NCBI GenBank assembly: GCA_022402525.1
Contig: JAKRSB010000006.1
Span: 1 to 52,468 of the forward strand
Origin: Thermosynechococcaceae cyanobacterium MS004
GTDB taxonomy: Bacteria > Cyanobacteriota > Cyanobacteriia > Thermosynechococcales > Thermosynechococcaceae
Direction of reading: 5' to 3'
DNA: 52,468 nt
The translations under genes and the position numbers were made by a program. Every line of letters starts with the position of its first letter. The stretch's first letter is position 1. Below the pieces are notes generated by a model that did not search any database, had not been told where the DNA came from, and worked only from the letters and a program-made list of their open reading frames with translations. Shown one piece after another: positions 52,198 through 52,468 of the stretch.

Positions 52198-52468
52198 TTA
52201 CCCAGATATCAATGCCTGGAACTGTTCGTTGTCTCGGATAGGGTCAAAATCTGAGTCTGTTTTTGCTAGTTCTCGATATTCGTCTGGGCTTAGGGTAATG
52301 GCATGGCTCAAGTTTGCGATCGCGCTTTCAAGATTGTTTTGTAGAGCATAGCAGCAGGCTTTGTTATACCAGGCTTGATGTAAATCGGGCTTTAACTCGA
52401 TGGCTTTGTCATAACTTGCGATCGCTTCTTCAGTGCGGCCTAACTGACCCAGCGCAACCCCTCGGTTA
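52198..52468 (-). CDS. TPR-repeat protein (5' end beyond the window)
   Basis: The last 89 residues of a longer frame: NRGVALGQLGRTEEAIASYD is a TPR helix pair, KPDLHQAWYNKACCYALQNNLESAI a second and SPDEYRELAKTDSDFDPIRD a final capping helix, ending QALISG. The frame remains open at the window edge, so the gene extends further upstream. The stop (TAA) is at 52198-52200. The total length and partner are unknown. Note the FDPIRDNEQF ending, common in cyanobacterial TPR proteins. Confidence 0.85.
   Translation of the reverse strand, partial: NRGVALGQLGRTEEAIASYDKAIELKPDLHQAWYNKACCYALQNNLESAIANLSHAITLSPDEYRELAKTDSDFDPIRDNEQFQALISG

Overview
The window is chromosomal DNA from a cyanobacterium. 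The HIP1 palindrome GCGATCGC occurs dozens of times in genes and spacers, and many products belong to families known mainly from cyanobacteria: DUF1350, DUF2811, DUF3086, DUF3119, DUF3531, the TIGR03279/DUF512 radical-SAM protein, BtpA, and an FtsEX pair. Genus cannot be fixed from sequence alone. No rRNA, tRNA, prophage, CRISPR array or intact transposase was seen, so this is a housekeeping region with small mobile or selfish elements in its spacers.

Layout. 1-5.1 kb: tail of a Kef-type cation/proton antiporter, a ClC anion channel/transporter, a GIY-YIG protein, a DUF1350 hydrolase. 5.2-8 kb: DUF2811, a cluster of six DnaA boxes (candidate replication origin) and gnd. 8.2-8.7 kb: a RelE-like toxin-antitoxin pair. 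8.9-11.6 kb: ftsX, ftsE and a WecG/TagA glycosyltransferase. 12-20 kb: a Nif11-like protein, DUF2470, a geranylgeranyl-reductase-family flavoprotein, ureE, the TIGR03279 protein with clpS, a COG3146 acyltransferase, a RibD-C reductase and btpA. 20.4-24 kb: folK, a NUDIX hydrolase, an HpnG-like nucleoside phosphorylase divergent from a squalene/phytoene synthase (a probable hopanoid link). 24.1-24.6 kb: a frameshifted BrnT toxin gene with intact antitoxin. 24.7-32.2 kb: a voltage-gated K+ channel with a zinc ribbon, an Old Yellow Enzyme, an SDR, an antiporter with universal-stress domains, and an MscS channel with a cyclic-nucleotide-binding domain. 32.2-39.5 kb: DUF3086, DUF3119, an ABC ATPase, DUF3531 and a SNF2 helicase. 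40-45 kb: pnp, leuB, hemB. 45-52.5 kb: two small acidic proteins, a trypsin/TPR protein, a branched-chain amino-acid ABC permease followed by its ATPase gene broken by an in-frame TAG, a coiled-coil protein, a VapBC-like pair and a TPR protein cut by the window end.

Three signals are not explained by gene content. (i) Six DnaA boxes lie within 131 bp at 6039-6169, four of them phased at 21, 21 and 11 bp, next to an AT-rich stretch: a good oriC candidate although dnaA and dnaN are not nearby. (ii) Nearly every spacer holds a short tandem duplication of 11-30 bp with a sequence private to that locus, and at least five span the stop codon of the upstream gene (gnd, the COG3146 gene, the K+ channel, the SNF2 gene, leuB). 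(iii) A 154-bp MITE at 39591-39744 has 12-bp perfect terminal inverted repeats and a 7-bp target duplication.

Two genes look recently inactivated by a single base: the amino-acid transporter ATPase (in-frame TAG at 50371) and the brnT toxin (1-bp deletion near 24236). All functional statements rest on reading motifs by eye; no database search was possible.
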